A stretch of DNA of 6,123 nt, from contig JAYPTI010000171.1 of the NCBI GenBank assembly GCA_038133505.1, forward strand, positions 1-6,123, given 5' to 3'. This document shows, piece after piece, positions 1 to 5,680 of the stretch. The position numbers and the translations under genes were made by a program. Below the pieces are notes generated by a model that worked only from the letters and a program-made list of their open reading frames with translations, was not told where the DNA came from and made no database searches. The number at the start of each line of letters is the position of its first letter. Position 1 is the first letter of the stretch. This DNA is from JAYQUR01 sp038133505. GTDB taxonomy: Bacteria > Pseudomonadota > Alphaproteobacteria > MPNO01 > UBA830.

Positions 1-730
1 TCGCGAACATCATGTAATTGACGGAAACGTCCCGGCTCTCGCGCCACGCGTCGGCGAGCAGGTCGAAGCTGAGGCCGGTGATATCGTCCACGTGCAGCCC
101 GTTGCGCCGCAGCCCCGCGGCGAGCTCCGACGGCCGCACGAACTTGCGCCAGGTGTGTGTGCCGCGCGGCAGCCAGCGCATAACGTATTCGGCGCCGACG
201 ATTCCCAGCAGAAACGCTTTCGGCGTCCGGTTCAGGGTCGCCAGGCACAGCGCGCCGTCTTCTGCGACGACAGACGCGCAGCCGTCGAGAAACAGATCCA
301 CGTCGGCCACGTGCTCGACGACCTCGAGCGATATCACCGCATCGAACCGCTCGCCCGCTCCGCTCAGTTCTTCCACCGTGGTCGCGCGGTAGTCTATTTC
401 GAGGCCCAATTGATCGGCATGCGCCAGCGCCGTGCCGATGTTCCGGTCGGAGGCGTCGATGCCCGTGACGGTCGCGCCCATCTTCGCGAGCGGTTCGGAA
501 ATAAGCCCGCCGCCGCAGCCGACATCGAGGATGCGAAGCCCGCTCAGCGCGCGCATGTCGCGAGGATCGCGGTCGAAGTGCCGACACAGCCGGTCGCGCA
601 GGTATCCCAGCCGGATTGGGTTGAACTTGTGAAGCGGGCGGAACTTTCCGTCCGGGTCCCACCATTCCGCGGCCATCTCGGAGAACCGGGCGACCTCGTC
701 GGCGTCTATCGTCGTCTGCGCGTCGGCCAT
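1..730 (-). CDS. ubiG: UbiG, ubiquinone biosynthesis O-methyltransferase (3' end cut off)
   Basis: SAM-dependent methyltransferase expected to perform both O-methylations of ubiquinone synthesis, including the final 3-demethylubiquinol step, in the cytoplasm at the membrane face. I translated the complement: 243 codons are visible and the frame stays open to the window edge. The N-terminal part has the family pattern with FxxMAxEWWDPDGKFRPLH near residues 16-34. The SAM-binding motif I LDVGCGGG is at 68-75, the acidic residue ending strand 2 is D92 in GIDAS, and the SLEVVEHV motif is at 134-141. The UbiG-typical stretch TLNRTPKAFLLGIVGAEY (165-182) and LPRGTHTWRKF (187-197) follow. The visible end, SVNYMMFA, is the usual UbiG C-terminus, so only a few residues and the stop should be missing. 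The start ATG (complement of 728-730) has an AAAGG ribosome site five bases upstream. It is divergent from lysC. The UbiG identity is secure. Confidence 0.96.
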   Translation of the reverse strand, partial: MADAQTTIDADEVARFSEMAAEWWDPDGKFRPLHKFNPIRLGYLRDRLCRHFDRDPRDMRALSGLRILDVGCGGGLISEPLAKMGATVTGIDASDRNIGTALAHADQLGLEIDYRATTVEELSGAGERFDAVISLEVVEHVADVDLFLDGCASVVAEDGALCLATLNRTPKAFLLGIVGAEYVMRWLPRGTHTWRKFVRPSELAAGLRRNGLHVDDITGLSFDLLADAWRESRDVSVNYMMFA

Positions 731-735
731 TTTAA

Positions 736-740
736 CCTTT
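736..740 (-). promoter_or_regulatory. Ribosome binding site of ubiG
   Basis: On the minus strand this reads AAAGG, five bases before the ubiG ATG. It supports that ATG as the start, in agreement with the UbiG-like N-terminus beginning shortly after it. Confidence 0.6.
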
Positions 741-742
741 GC

Positions 743-771
743 TTGCCTGAAAAGACCTCTCCGAGTATGTA
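743..771 (+). promoter_or_regulatory. Candidate promoter of the lysC operon
   Basis: A -35-like TTGCCT (743-748) and a -10-like TATGTA (766-771) are separated by 17 bases, the ideal spacing. The match to the sigma-70 consensus is 4/6 and 3/6, so the hexamers alone are weak. The place, about 120 bases before the lysC ATG and in the only gap from which the operon can be read, supports it. The same -10 hexamer also serves the opposite-strand candidate. Inference from sequence only. Confidence 0.35.
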
Positions 772-794
772 TGCGCCCGCGTCGCGCGGGGCAA
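766..794 (-). promoter_or_regulatory. Candidate promoter of ubiG, sharing its -10 with the lysC promoter
   Basis: On the minus strand, TTGCCC (complement of 789-794) and TACATA (complement of 766-771) are 17 bases apart. They lie about 35-65 bases before the ubiG ATG. The hexamers match consensus only 4/6 and 3/6. The -10 hexamer is the same six base pairs used by the plus-strand candidate, giving the symmetrical layout TTGCC(T)-N17-TATGTA-N17-(G)GGCAA. Inference from sequence only. Confidence 0.3.
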
Positions 795-802
795 GTTTGC
801 CC
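789..802. repeat. Perfect 6-bp inverted repeat in the ubiG/lysC gap
   Basis: GGGCAA (789-794) and TTGCCC (797-802) are perfect complements around two bases. The tight spacing suits a protein-binding dyad better than an RNA hairpin. The left arm coincides with the proposed -35 of ubiG, and the element lies just downstream of the proposed lysC transcription start, so a bound protein could affect both directions. A second possible pairing, CCCGCG (776-781) with CGCGGG (785-790), overlaps it. No known operator was recognised, and short GC-rich repeats arise easily by chance here. Confidence 0.3.
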
Positions 803-880
803 GTCAGAGATCGTTCTCCTGAAACCCAAGGCCTGGGCCGGAAATCGGCAGGGTGTCGGCGTGCGGCAACGCTGTTGCGT

Positions 881-885
881 AGGGA
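881..885 (+). promoter_or_regulatory. Ribosome binding site of lysC
   Basis: AGGGA lies six bases before the ATG at 892, good spacing, and fixes the lysC start. A small stem GCAAC/GTTGC (866-870 with 874-878, loop GCT) lies three bases upstream; whether it matters for translation is unknown. Confidence 0.6.
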
Positions 886-891
886 TTTGGC

Positions 892-2112
892 ATGGCACGC
901 ATCGTGCAGAAATTCGGCGGCACCTCGGTGGCCGACCTCGACCGAATCCGCGCCGCGGCGGAGCTCGTCAAGCGCGCCGTCGATGCGGGCGACCAGGTCG
1001 CGGTGGTGGTCTCCGCCATGGCCGGCACGACGAACCAGCTCGTCGAGTGGACGCGCGGGATCTCGCCGATGCACGACGCGCGCGAATACGACGTGGTCGT
1101 TTCCGCCGGCGAGCAGATCACCGTGGGCCTGATGGCTCTGGCCCTGCAGAACGCGGGGGTGGACGCGCGCTCGTGGCTCGGCTGGCAGATACCGCTCAAG
1201 ACCGACGACATGCACGGTCGCGCCCGCATCCTCGCGGTCGAGGCGGACGAGATCGTCGCGCGGCTCGAGCGCGGCCAGGTGGCGGTGATGGCGGGCTTCC
1301 AGGGCGTGGGTTCCGACAACCGCATCACGACCCTCGGCAGGGGCGGCTCCGACACGTCGGCGGTGGCGCTGGCCGCGGCAATCAAGGCCGACCGGTGCGA
1401 CATCTACACCGACGTCGACGGCATCTACACCAGCGATCCCCGGATCGTTGCGAAGGCGCGAAAGCTCGATAAGATTACCTACGAGGAAATGCTGGAACTG
1501 GCGTCGCTGGGCGCCAAGGTCCTGCAGACCCGTTCCGTCGAGCTTGCGATGAACCATGGGGTCAGGCTGCAGGTGCTGTCGAGCTTCGTCGACGCCCCCG
1601 GCACCCTCGTTGTTGATGAGGAAGAAATCGTGGAACAGGAAGTCGTCAGCGGCATTGCGCACAGCGGCAACGAGGCGAAGCTTACGCTCGTCGGCGTTCC
1701 CGACCGTCCGGGCATCGCGGCCGCGATCTTCGGCCCGCTCGCCGAGACCGGTATCAATATCGACATGATCGTCCAGAACGTCTCGGCCGACGGCGCGTCG
1801 ACCGACATGACGTTCACGGTGCCCAAGGACGATCTGAGCCGGGCCATGGCGCTGCTCGAGAAGAAGCGCGAGGAACTCGGCTTCGACCGCATCATCGGCG
1901 ACCCCGACGTGGTCAAGATCTCCGTCGTCGGCGTCGGCATGCGGAGCCATACCGGCGTGGCGATGCGCATGTTTTCCGCGCTGGCCGAGAAGGGGATTAA
2001 CATCCAGGTGATTTCGACCTCCGAGATCAAGATCAGCGTGCTGGTGGCAGACGCCTATACCGAACTCGCGCTGCGCACCCTGCATGCGGCCTACGGGCTG
2101 GATGCGGCCTGA
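892..2112 (+). CDS. lysC: Aspartate kinase with two C-terminal ACT domains
   Basis: Phosphorylates aspartate to 4-aspartyl phosphate, the first step toward lysine, threonine, methionine and diaminopimelate, in the cytoplasm. The 406-residue length is normal for a single-function LysC. The amino-acid kinase domain fills roughly residues 1-245. It has the N-terminal KFGGTSVAD (7-15), SAGEQ (71-75), GRGGSDTSA (149-157, nucleotide and substrate binding) and TDVDGIYTSDPR (173-184). Two ACT domains follow, one from about L264 (VGVPDRPGIAAAIFGPLAETGINID) and one from about K342 to the end, including VISTSEIKIS near 373-382. ACT domains in this family bind lysine and/or threonine for feedback inhibition; which effector acts here cannot be read from sequence. 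The homoserine dehydrogenase domain of ThrA/MetL fusions is absent. It leads the operon, with the next start codon one base after its stop. A possible internal start lies at codon 247. Confidence 0.97.
   Translation: MARIVQKFGGTSVADLDRIRAAAELVKRAVDAGDQVAVVVSAMAGTTNQLVEWTRGISPMHDAREYDVVVSAGEQITVGLMALALQNAGVDARSWLGWQIPLKTDDMHGRARILAVEADEIVARLERGQVAVMAGFQGVGSDNRITTLGRGGSDTSAVALAAAIKADRCDIYTDVDGIYTSDPRIVAKARKLDKITYEEMLELASLGAKVLQTRSVELAMNHGVRLQVLSSFVDAPGTLVVDEEEIVEQEVVSGIAHSGNEAKLTLVGVPDRPGIAAAIFGPLAETGINIDMIVQNVSADGASTDMTFTVPKDDLSRAMALLEKKREELGFDRIIGDPDVVKISVVGVGMRSHTGVAMRMFSALAEKGINIQVISTSEIKISVLVADAYTELALRTLHAAYGLDAA
1618..1632 (+). promoter_or_regulatory. Possible internal start in lysC for an ACT-only subunit
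   Basis: The Shine-Dalgarno-like GAGGAAG (1618-1624) lies five bases before an in-frame GTG (1630-1632, codon 247), exactly at the join between the kinase and ACT domains. Initiation here would give a protein of 160 residues with both ACT domains and no kinase. Bacillus and Corynebacterium aspartate kinases are known to make such a beta subunit from an internal in-frame start near the same place, forming alpha2beta2 enzymes. That it happens here is inference; the purine run also simply encodes the acidic DEEE stretch. Confidence 0.35.
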
Positions 2113-2113
2113 G

Positions 2114-3169
2114 ATGTCGCCGGACAGCAAGATGGACCTCTCCGCTTCCGTCGCACGTCTGGACGAATTGTGGCGTCGCGGCCGCGACTTCCTCGGAAGC
2201 GAATACGCCATCATGGGCGGGGCGATGACCTGGGTTTCCGAACGGAATCTCGTCTCCGCACTGTCGAACGGCGGCGGTTTCGGTGTGATCGCCTGCGGCG
2301 CGATGACGCCCGATCTTCTGGCGAAGGAGATCGCCGGCACGTTCGAAATGACGGACCGGCCGTTCGGCGTGAACCTGATCACCATGCACCCCGACCTCGA
2401 AAAGCTGATCGACGTCTGCCTGGAGCAGAATGTCGGTCACATCATCCTGGCCGGCGGGCTTCCCGGTGCGCCTGCGATCAAGCGCGCCCGAGACGGCGGC
2501 GCCAAGGCCGTCTGCTTCGCGGCGACGCTCGCCCTCGCAAAGCGCCTCGTGCGTCAGGGCGCCGAGGCGATCGTGATCGAGGGGGCGGAAGCGGGCGGCC
2601 ACATAGGACCGGTGGCGACGAGCGTGCTTGCCCAGGAAATCCTGCCGTTCCTCGAGGACGTGCCGGTATTCATCGCGGGCGGCATCGGCCGGGGCGATGC
2701 GATCGCGGCCTATCTTGAGATGGGCGCGTCGGGCTGCCAGCTCGGGACGCGGTTCGTCTGCGCCACGGAATCGATCGCGCACGAAAACTTCAAGAACGCC
2801 TTCGTGCGCGCCTCGGCCCGCGATGCGGTGCCGTCGGTCCAGCTCGATCCCCAGTTTCCCGTGATTCCGGTGCGTGCCCTTCAAAACGACGCCACCCGCG
2901 AATTCCAGCAGACCCAGCGCGACGTGATCGATTCCTTCCGCCGCGGCGAGGTCGACCAGGAGGCCGCTCAGCTCAAGATCGAGCATTTCTGGGCCGGCGC
3001 CCTCCGCCGGGCCGTGGTCGACGGCGACGTCGAGACCGGTTCCGTGATGGCCGGGCAGAGCGTCGGCATGGTCAAGGACGTGCGGCCTGCCGCCGATATC
3101 CTGCGCGAGCTTGTCGATCAGGCCGTCGAAGCGCTGGCGGGCAGGGACCGCATCGCGGCAGCCGGCTGA
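2114..3169 (+). CDS. FMN-dependent nitronate monooxygenase / FabK-family TIM-barrel protein
   Basis: Member of the nitronate monooxygenase (old name 2-nitropropane dioxygenase) and enoyl-ACP reductase II family, cytoplasmic FMN-binding TIM barrels. From the ATG at 2114 it has 351 residues, slightly long for the family. Visible motifs are YAIMGGAMTWVSERNLVSALSNGGGFG (31-57), AGGLPG (113-118), EGAEAGGHIG (156-165, with the family's active-site histidine as H163), the phosphate-binding AGGIGRGDA (188-196) and QLGTRF (209-214). Toward the C-terminus, VVDGDVETGSVMAGQSVGMVKDVRPA is common to both NMO and FabK members. The exact reaction is therefore unsettled: nitronate oxidation, enoyl-ACP reduction or another flavin reaction are possible. 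The start at 2114 follows the lysC stop by one base; an in-frame ATG at 2084 would overlap lysC and add ten residues that look like readthrough of the other frame. No strong ribosome site is seen, which suggests coupling to lysC translation. Its stop overlaps the ptsP start. Confidence 0.88.
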   Translation: MSPDSKMDLSASVARLDELWRRGRDFLGSEYAIMGGAMTWVSERNLVSALSNGGGFGVIACGAMTPDLLAKEIAGTFEMTDRPFGVNLITMHPDLEKLIDVCLEQNVGHIILAGGLPGAPAIKRARDGGAKAVCFAATLALAKRLVRQGAEAIVIEGAEAGGHIGPVATSVLAQEILPFLEDVPVFIAGGIGRGDAIAAYLEMGASGCQLGTRFVCATESIAHENFKNAFVRASARDAVPSVQLDPQFPVIPVRALQNDATREFQQTQRDVIDSFRRGEVDQEAAQLKIEHFWAGALRRAVVDGDVETGSVMAGQSVGMVKDVRPAADILRELVDQAVEALAGRDRIAAAG

Positions 3170-5445
3170 TGACGGAGGCCCCCACCACCGGACACCGGCA
3201 GGCCCTGCGGCGCCTCCGGGAGGTGATGGCGGGTTCAGGGAACGCGCAGCAGCGCCTCGACACCATCGTCCAGATCGTCGCCGCGGAAATGGTCGCGGAG
3301 GTGTGCTCCGTCTACGTTCTGCGGGCAGGCGACATGCTGGAGCTGTTCGCCACGCAGGGCCTCAATCCCGAAGCGGTGCACGTCACGCGGCTGCGTCTCG
3401 GCGAAGGTCTCGTCGGAACCGTCGCGGCGACCGCAGAGCCGCTCAATCTCCCCGACGCGCAGACCCACCCGAAGTTCAGCTACCGGCCCGAGACCGGCGA
3501 GGAAATCTATTCGTCGCTGCTCGGCGTGCCCGTGATGCGGGGCGGCCGAGTCCGCGGCGTGCTCGTCATCCAGAATCAGGTCCAGCGAACCTACACGGAC
3601 GAAGAAGCCGAGGCGCTCGAGCTGATTTCGGTCGTCATCGCGGAACTGATCGCCTCCGGCGACCTGCTGGGTGCGACGGAACGCGCCTCCGGCGGCGAGG
3701 GACGGGTCTTCGGGCCGATGCGGCTGTCGGGGCAGTCCATCAATGACGGGCTCGCGATCGGCACTGCCGTCCTGCATCAGCCTAACATCAGCATCCGCCA
3801 GATGTTCGCCGACGATGCCGAGGCCGAGCACGAGCGCCTCGCCGACGCGATGGCGTCGATGCACTCCGCCCTCGACACGCTGCTGGCGTCGTCGCGCCTG
3901 CGCGGCGCCGGCGAGCATCGCGAGATTCTCGATACCTACCGCCAGTTCGCCTCCGACCGGGGCTGGCTGCGCCGCATCCGGGAAGGCATCGACAGCGGGC
4001 TTACGGCCGATGCCGCGGTCCAGAAGGTGCGCGAGGATACGGTCGCGCGCATGCAGAGCGTGAGCGATCCGTATATCCGCGAACGGCTCAGCGACCTGGA
4101 AGACGTCGCCATCCGGCTCATGCAGCATCTTGCCGGCGGACACTTCCGGCCGTCGGACGAGCCGATGCCCGAAGACGTCGTGCTCATCGCGCGGAACCTC
4201 GGACCCGCGGAATTCCTCGAATACGATCCGGAACATCTGAGGGCGCTCGTCCTGCAGGAAGGTGGCGCGACCTCGCACGTCGCGATCATCGCCCGCGCCA
4301 TGGGTATCCCCGTGATCAGCCGGGTCGAGGGGCTGATGAAGAGCGTCGATGCGGGCGATCCCGTCGTCGTGGACGGCGATAACGGCCAGATATTCGTCCG
4401 CCCGTCGGAAGACGTGCAGTCGATGGTCTCGGAGACTCTGCGCTCGCGCGAACAGCGCAGAAGCCTGTACGCGTCGATGCGGGCGCTCAAGACCGTCACC
4501 CGCGACGAAGTGCCGATCTCGCTGAACATCAACTGCGGCATGCTTGCCGACATGCGCTGGCTGCACGAGACCGGCGCCGACGGGATCGGCCTGTTCCGCA
4601 CCGAAATCCCGTTCATGGTGCGCTCGAATTTCCCGGACGTCGGGCAGCAGGCGCAAATCTACGGCGAGGTGCTCAATCAGTCCGAAGGAAAGCCCGTCCA
4701 TTTTCGCACGCTCGACATCGGCGGCGACAAGCAGCTTCCCTATTTTCTCGACGCGGAGGACCAGAATCCCGCTCTGGGCTGGAGGTCGATCCGCGTCGGT
4801 CTCGACCGGCCCGGCATGCTGCGCCAGCAGTTGCGCGCGATGCTCAAGGCCGCGGCCGGCGGCGAGCTGTCCGTGATGTTCCCGATGATCGCGGAAACCG
4901 CCGAGTTCCATGCCGCACGCGCCATCCTGGCGATCGAGCAGTCGCGGCTGGATGCGCGCGGCGAGCCGGCGCCGCGCACCGTTCGGGTCGGCACGATGCT
5001 CGAAGTCCCCGGCCTGATCTGGCAGCTCGACACGCTGTTGCCGCATATCGATTTTCTCTCGATCGGCAGCAACGATCTGTTCCAGTTCATGTTCGCCATA
5101 GACCGGGGCAATCCGCGGGTTGCCAATCGATACGACGTCTTGTCGCCGGGTCTTCTGTCGGCGCTGAAGGATATCGTCGCCCGCTGCCGGACGGCCGGCG
5201 TCGACGTGTCGCTGTGCGGCGAGATGGCGGGCCGGCCGATCGAGGCCATGGCGCTGATCGGGGTCGGCTTGCGGTCGCTGTCGCTGTCGCCGTCCAATTT
5301 CGGCGCCGTCAAGGCGATGACGCTGACGGTCGATACCGAGGCCCTGTCGGCCTATGTCGACGGCCTGCTGGGCAGCGACGCACATACGCTGCGGCACAAA
5401 TTAAGGGCATTTGCGCAGGATCACGGCATCGTTCTGCCCGGCTGA
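3169..5445 (+). CDS. ptsP: PtsP, GAF-domain PTS enzyme I (EI-Ntr)
   Basis: Takes phosphate from PEP onto a histidine and passes it to the NPr protein of the nitrogen phosphotransferase system, a cytoplasmic regulatory relay ending at EIIA-Ntr rather than a sugar transporter. At 758 residues it has the usual PtsP length. Residues 1-165 are a GAF domain (RLREVMAGSGNAQQRLDTIV, then VCSVYVLRAGDMLELFATQGL), the part that senses glutamine/2-oxoglutarate in studied members. The enzyme I N-terminal domain starts near LSGQSINDGLAIGTAV (about 185). The phosphohistidine motif GGATSHVAIIARAMGIPV has H370. The PEP-binding barrel shows GLFRTE (474-479, R477), RTLDIGGDK (from R513), MLEVPGLIWQ, IGSNDLFQF, AIDRGNP and CGEMAGRP with the catalytic C683. 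All key residues are present. The ATG overlaps the previous stop as TGATG with no close ribosome site, implying translational coupling. NPr and EIIA genes are not in the window. Confidence 0.97.
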   Translation: MTEAPTTGHRQALRRLREVMAGSGNAQQRLDTIVQIVAAEMVAEVCSVYVLRAGDMLELFATQGLNPEAVHVTRLRLGEGLVGTVAATAEPLNLPDAQTHPKFSYRPETGEEIYSSLLGVPVMRGGRVRGVLVIQNQVQRTYTDEEAEALELISVVIAELIASGDLLGATERASGGEGRVFGPMRLSGQSINDGLAIGTAVLHQPNISIRQMFADDAEAEHERLADAMASMHSALDTLLASSRLRGAGEHREILDTYRQFASDRGWLRRIREGIDSGLTADAAVQKVREDTVARMQSVSDPYIRERLSDLEDVAIRLMQHLAGGHFRPSDEPMPEDVVLIARNLGPAEFLEYDPEHLRALVLQEGGATSHVAIIARAMGIPVISRVEGLMKSVDAGDPVVVDGDNGQIFVRPSEDVQSMVSETLRSREQRRSLYASMRALKTVTRDEVPISLNINCGMLADMRWLHETGADGIGLFRTEIPFMVRSNFPDVGQQAQIYGEVLNQSEGKPVHFRTLDIGGDKQLPYFLDAEDQNPALGWRSIRVGLDRPGMLRQQLRAMLKAAAGGELSVMFPMIAETAEFHAARAILAIEQSRLDARGEPAPRTVRVGTMLEVPGLIWQLDTLLPHIDFLSIGSNDLFQFMFAIDRGNPRVANRYDVLSPGLLSALKDIVARCRTAGVDVSLCGEMAGRPIEAMALIGVGLRSLSLSPSNFGAVKAMTLTVDTEALSAYVDGLLGSDAHTLRHKLRAFAQDHGIVLPG

Positions 5446-5456
5446 TCGGCCAGCCG
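5439..5456 (+). repeat. Small hairpin across the ptsP stop codon
   Basis: CGGCTG (5439-5444) can pair with CAGCCG (5451-5456) around a six-base loop; the ptsP stop TGA (5443-5445) is in the left arm and loop. No run of T follows, so it is not a standard intrinsic terminator. It may protect the 3' end of the operon mRNA, or be chance. Confidence 0.25.
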
Positions 5457-5503
5457 CCATAGAAACCTTAACTCTGTATTGTTGTTTCGGAACGACTTAG
5501 GCA

Positions 5504-5533
5504 TTGATATCCGTTTGATTTCTTTGCTATTTC
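5504..5533 (+). promoter_or_regulatory. Candidate promoter upstream of the rodZ-like gene
   Basis: TTGATA (5504-5509, 5/6 to the -35 consensus) and TATTTC (5528-5533) are 18 bases apart, with TGC directly before the -10 as in extended -10 promoters. The string GCTATTTC (5526-5533) matches 7 of 8 positions of the alphaproteobacterial housekeeping -10 pattern GCTANAWC described in Caulobacter, and TTGA starts the matching -35. It lies in an AT-rich stretch (about 5458-5535) that stands out from the GC-rich surroundings. The start site would be near 5540, giving a leader of about 140 bases before the ATG at 5681. Confidence 0.45.
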
Positions 5534-5581
5534 TCTCGCGTTGCTGTCGGGTAGGCCTTCAGCGGTACCGTGTCTGGTCGC

Positions 5582-5608
5582 CGTATGCGTAGATTTCGCA
5601 TGCGTTTT
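5582..5608 (+). terminator. Terminator-like hairpin with short T run in the ptsP-rodZ gap
   Basis: CGTATGCG (5582-5589) pairs with CGCATGCG (5597-5604), eight pairs with one T-G wobble, around the seven-base loop TAGATTT. TTTT follows directly (5605-5608). The T run is short, so termination may be weak. It sits about 137 bases after the ptsP stop and downstream of the promoter candidate, so it could end the lysC operon, attenuate rodZ transcription, or both. Confidence 0.4.
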
Positions 5609-5635
5609 CGGCGCGACCGGGTCGCGGCCGCCGAA
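5607..5635 (+). repeat. GC-rich compound inverted repeat after the terminator-like hairpin
   Basis: Outer arms TTCGGC (5607-5612) and GCCGAA (5630-5635) enclose inner arms GCGAC (5613-5617) and GTCGC (5621-5625), with loop CGG and a small bulge on the right side. It begins inside the T run of the preceding hairpin, so the two structures lie back to back. No T run follows. Its role is unknown; it could be a leader stem-loop or a protein-binding dyad. Confidence 0.35.
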
Positions 5636-5663
5636 CGGGCGGACCGAAGGGCGGATTGTGTGC

Positions 5664-5670
5664 GAGGGGG
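5664..5670 (+). promoter_or_regulatory. Ribosome binding site of the rodZ-like gene
   Basis: GAGGGGG is the only purine-rich Shine-Dalgarno-like run before the ATG at 5681. The gap of about 10-12 bases is slightly long. An in-frame TAA (5678-5680) directly before the ATG rules out any earlier start in this frame. Confidence 0.45.
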
Positions 5671-5680
5671 CACGCGATAA

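Noticed and set aside
776..802. Two mutually exclusive hairpins acting as a lysC attenuator
   Set aside because: The first arm would lie at or before the proposed transcription start, the stems are short, no T run follows and no leader peptide is visible, so a switch cannot be supported.
731..891. Lysine riboswitch upstream of lysC
   Set aside because: The 161-base gap lacks the conserved lysine-riboswitch core sequences I know, and a start near 778 would leave too little leader for the full aptamer.
92..1132. Plus-strand open frame of 346 codons across ubiG and the start of lysC
   Set aside because: It is antisense to ubiG, crosses the divergent control region and then runs out of frame in lysC; no motif supports it.
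2084..2113. Earlier ATG for the NMO-like gene, overlapping lysC
   Set aside because: It would add ten residues (MRPTGWMRPE) with no family resemblance; the ATG at 2114 directly after the lysC stop fits the operon layout better.
706..2385. Long minus-strand open frame (559 codons) opposite lysC
   Set aside because: It lies antisense to a clearly recognised lysC and its predicted protein is rich in R, D, H and G with no family motif, as expected for a GC-rich shadow frame.
3235..5397. 720-codon minus-strand open frame opposite ptsP
   Set aside because: Antisense to a complete ptsP with all catalytic motifs; the translation is low-complexity and resembles no family. Its length follows from GC-rich codon use.
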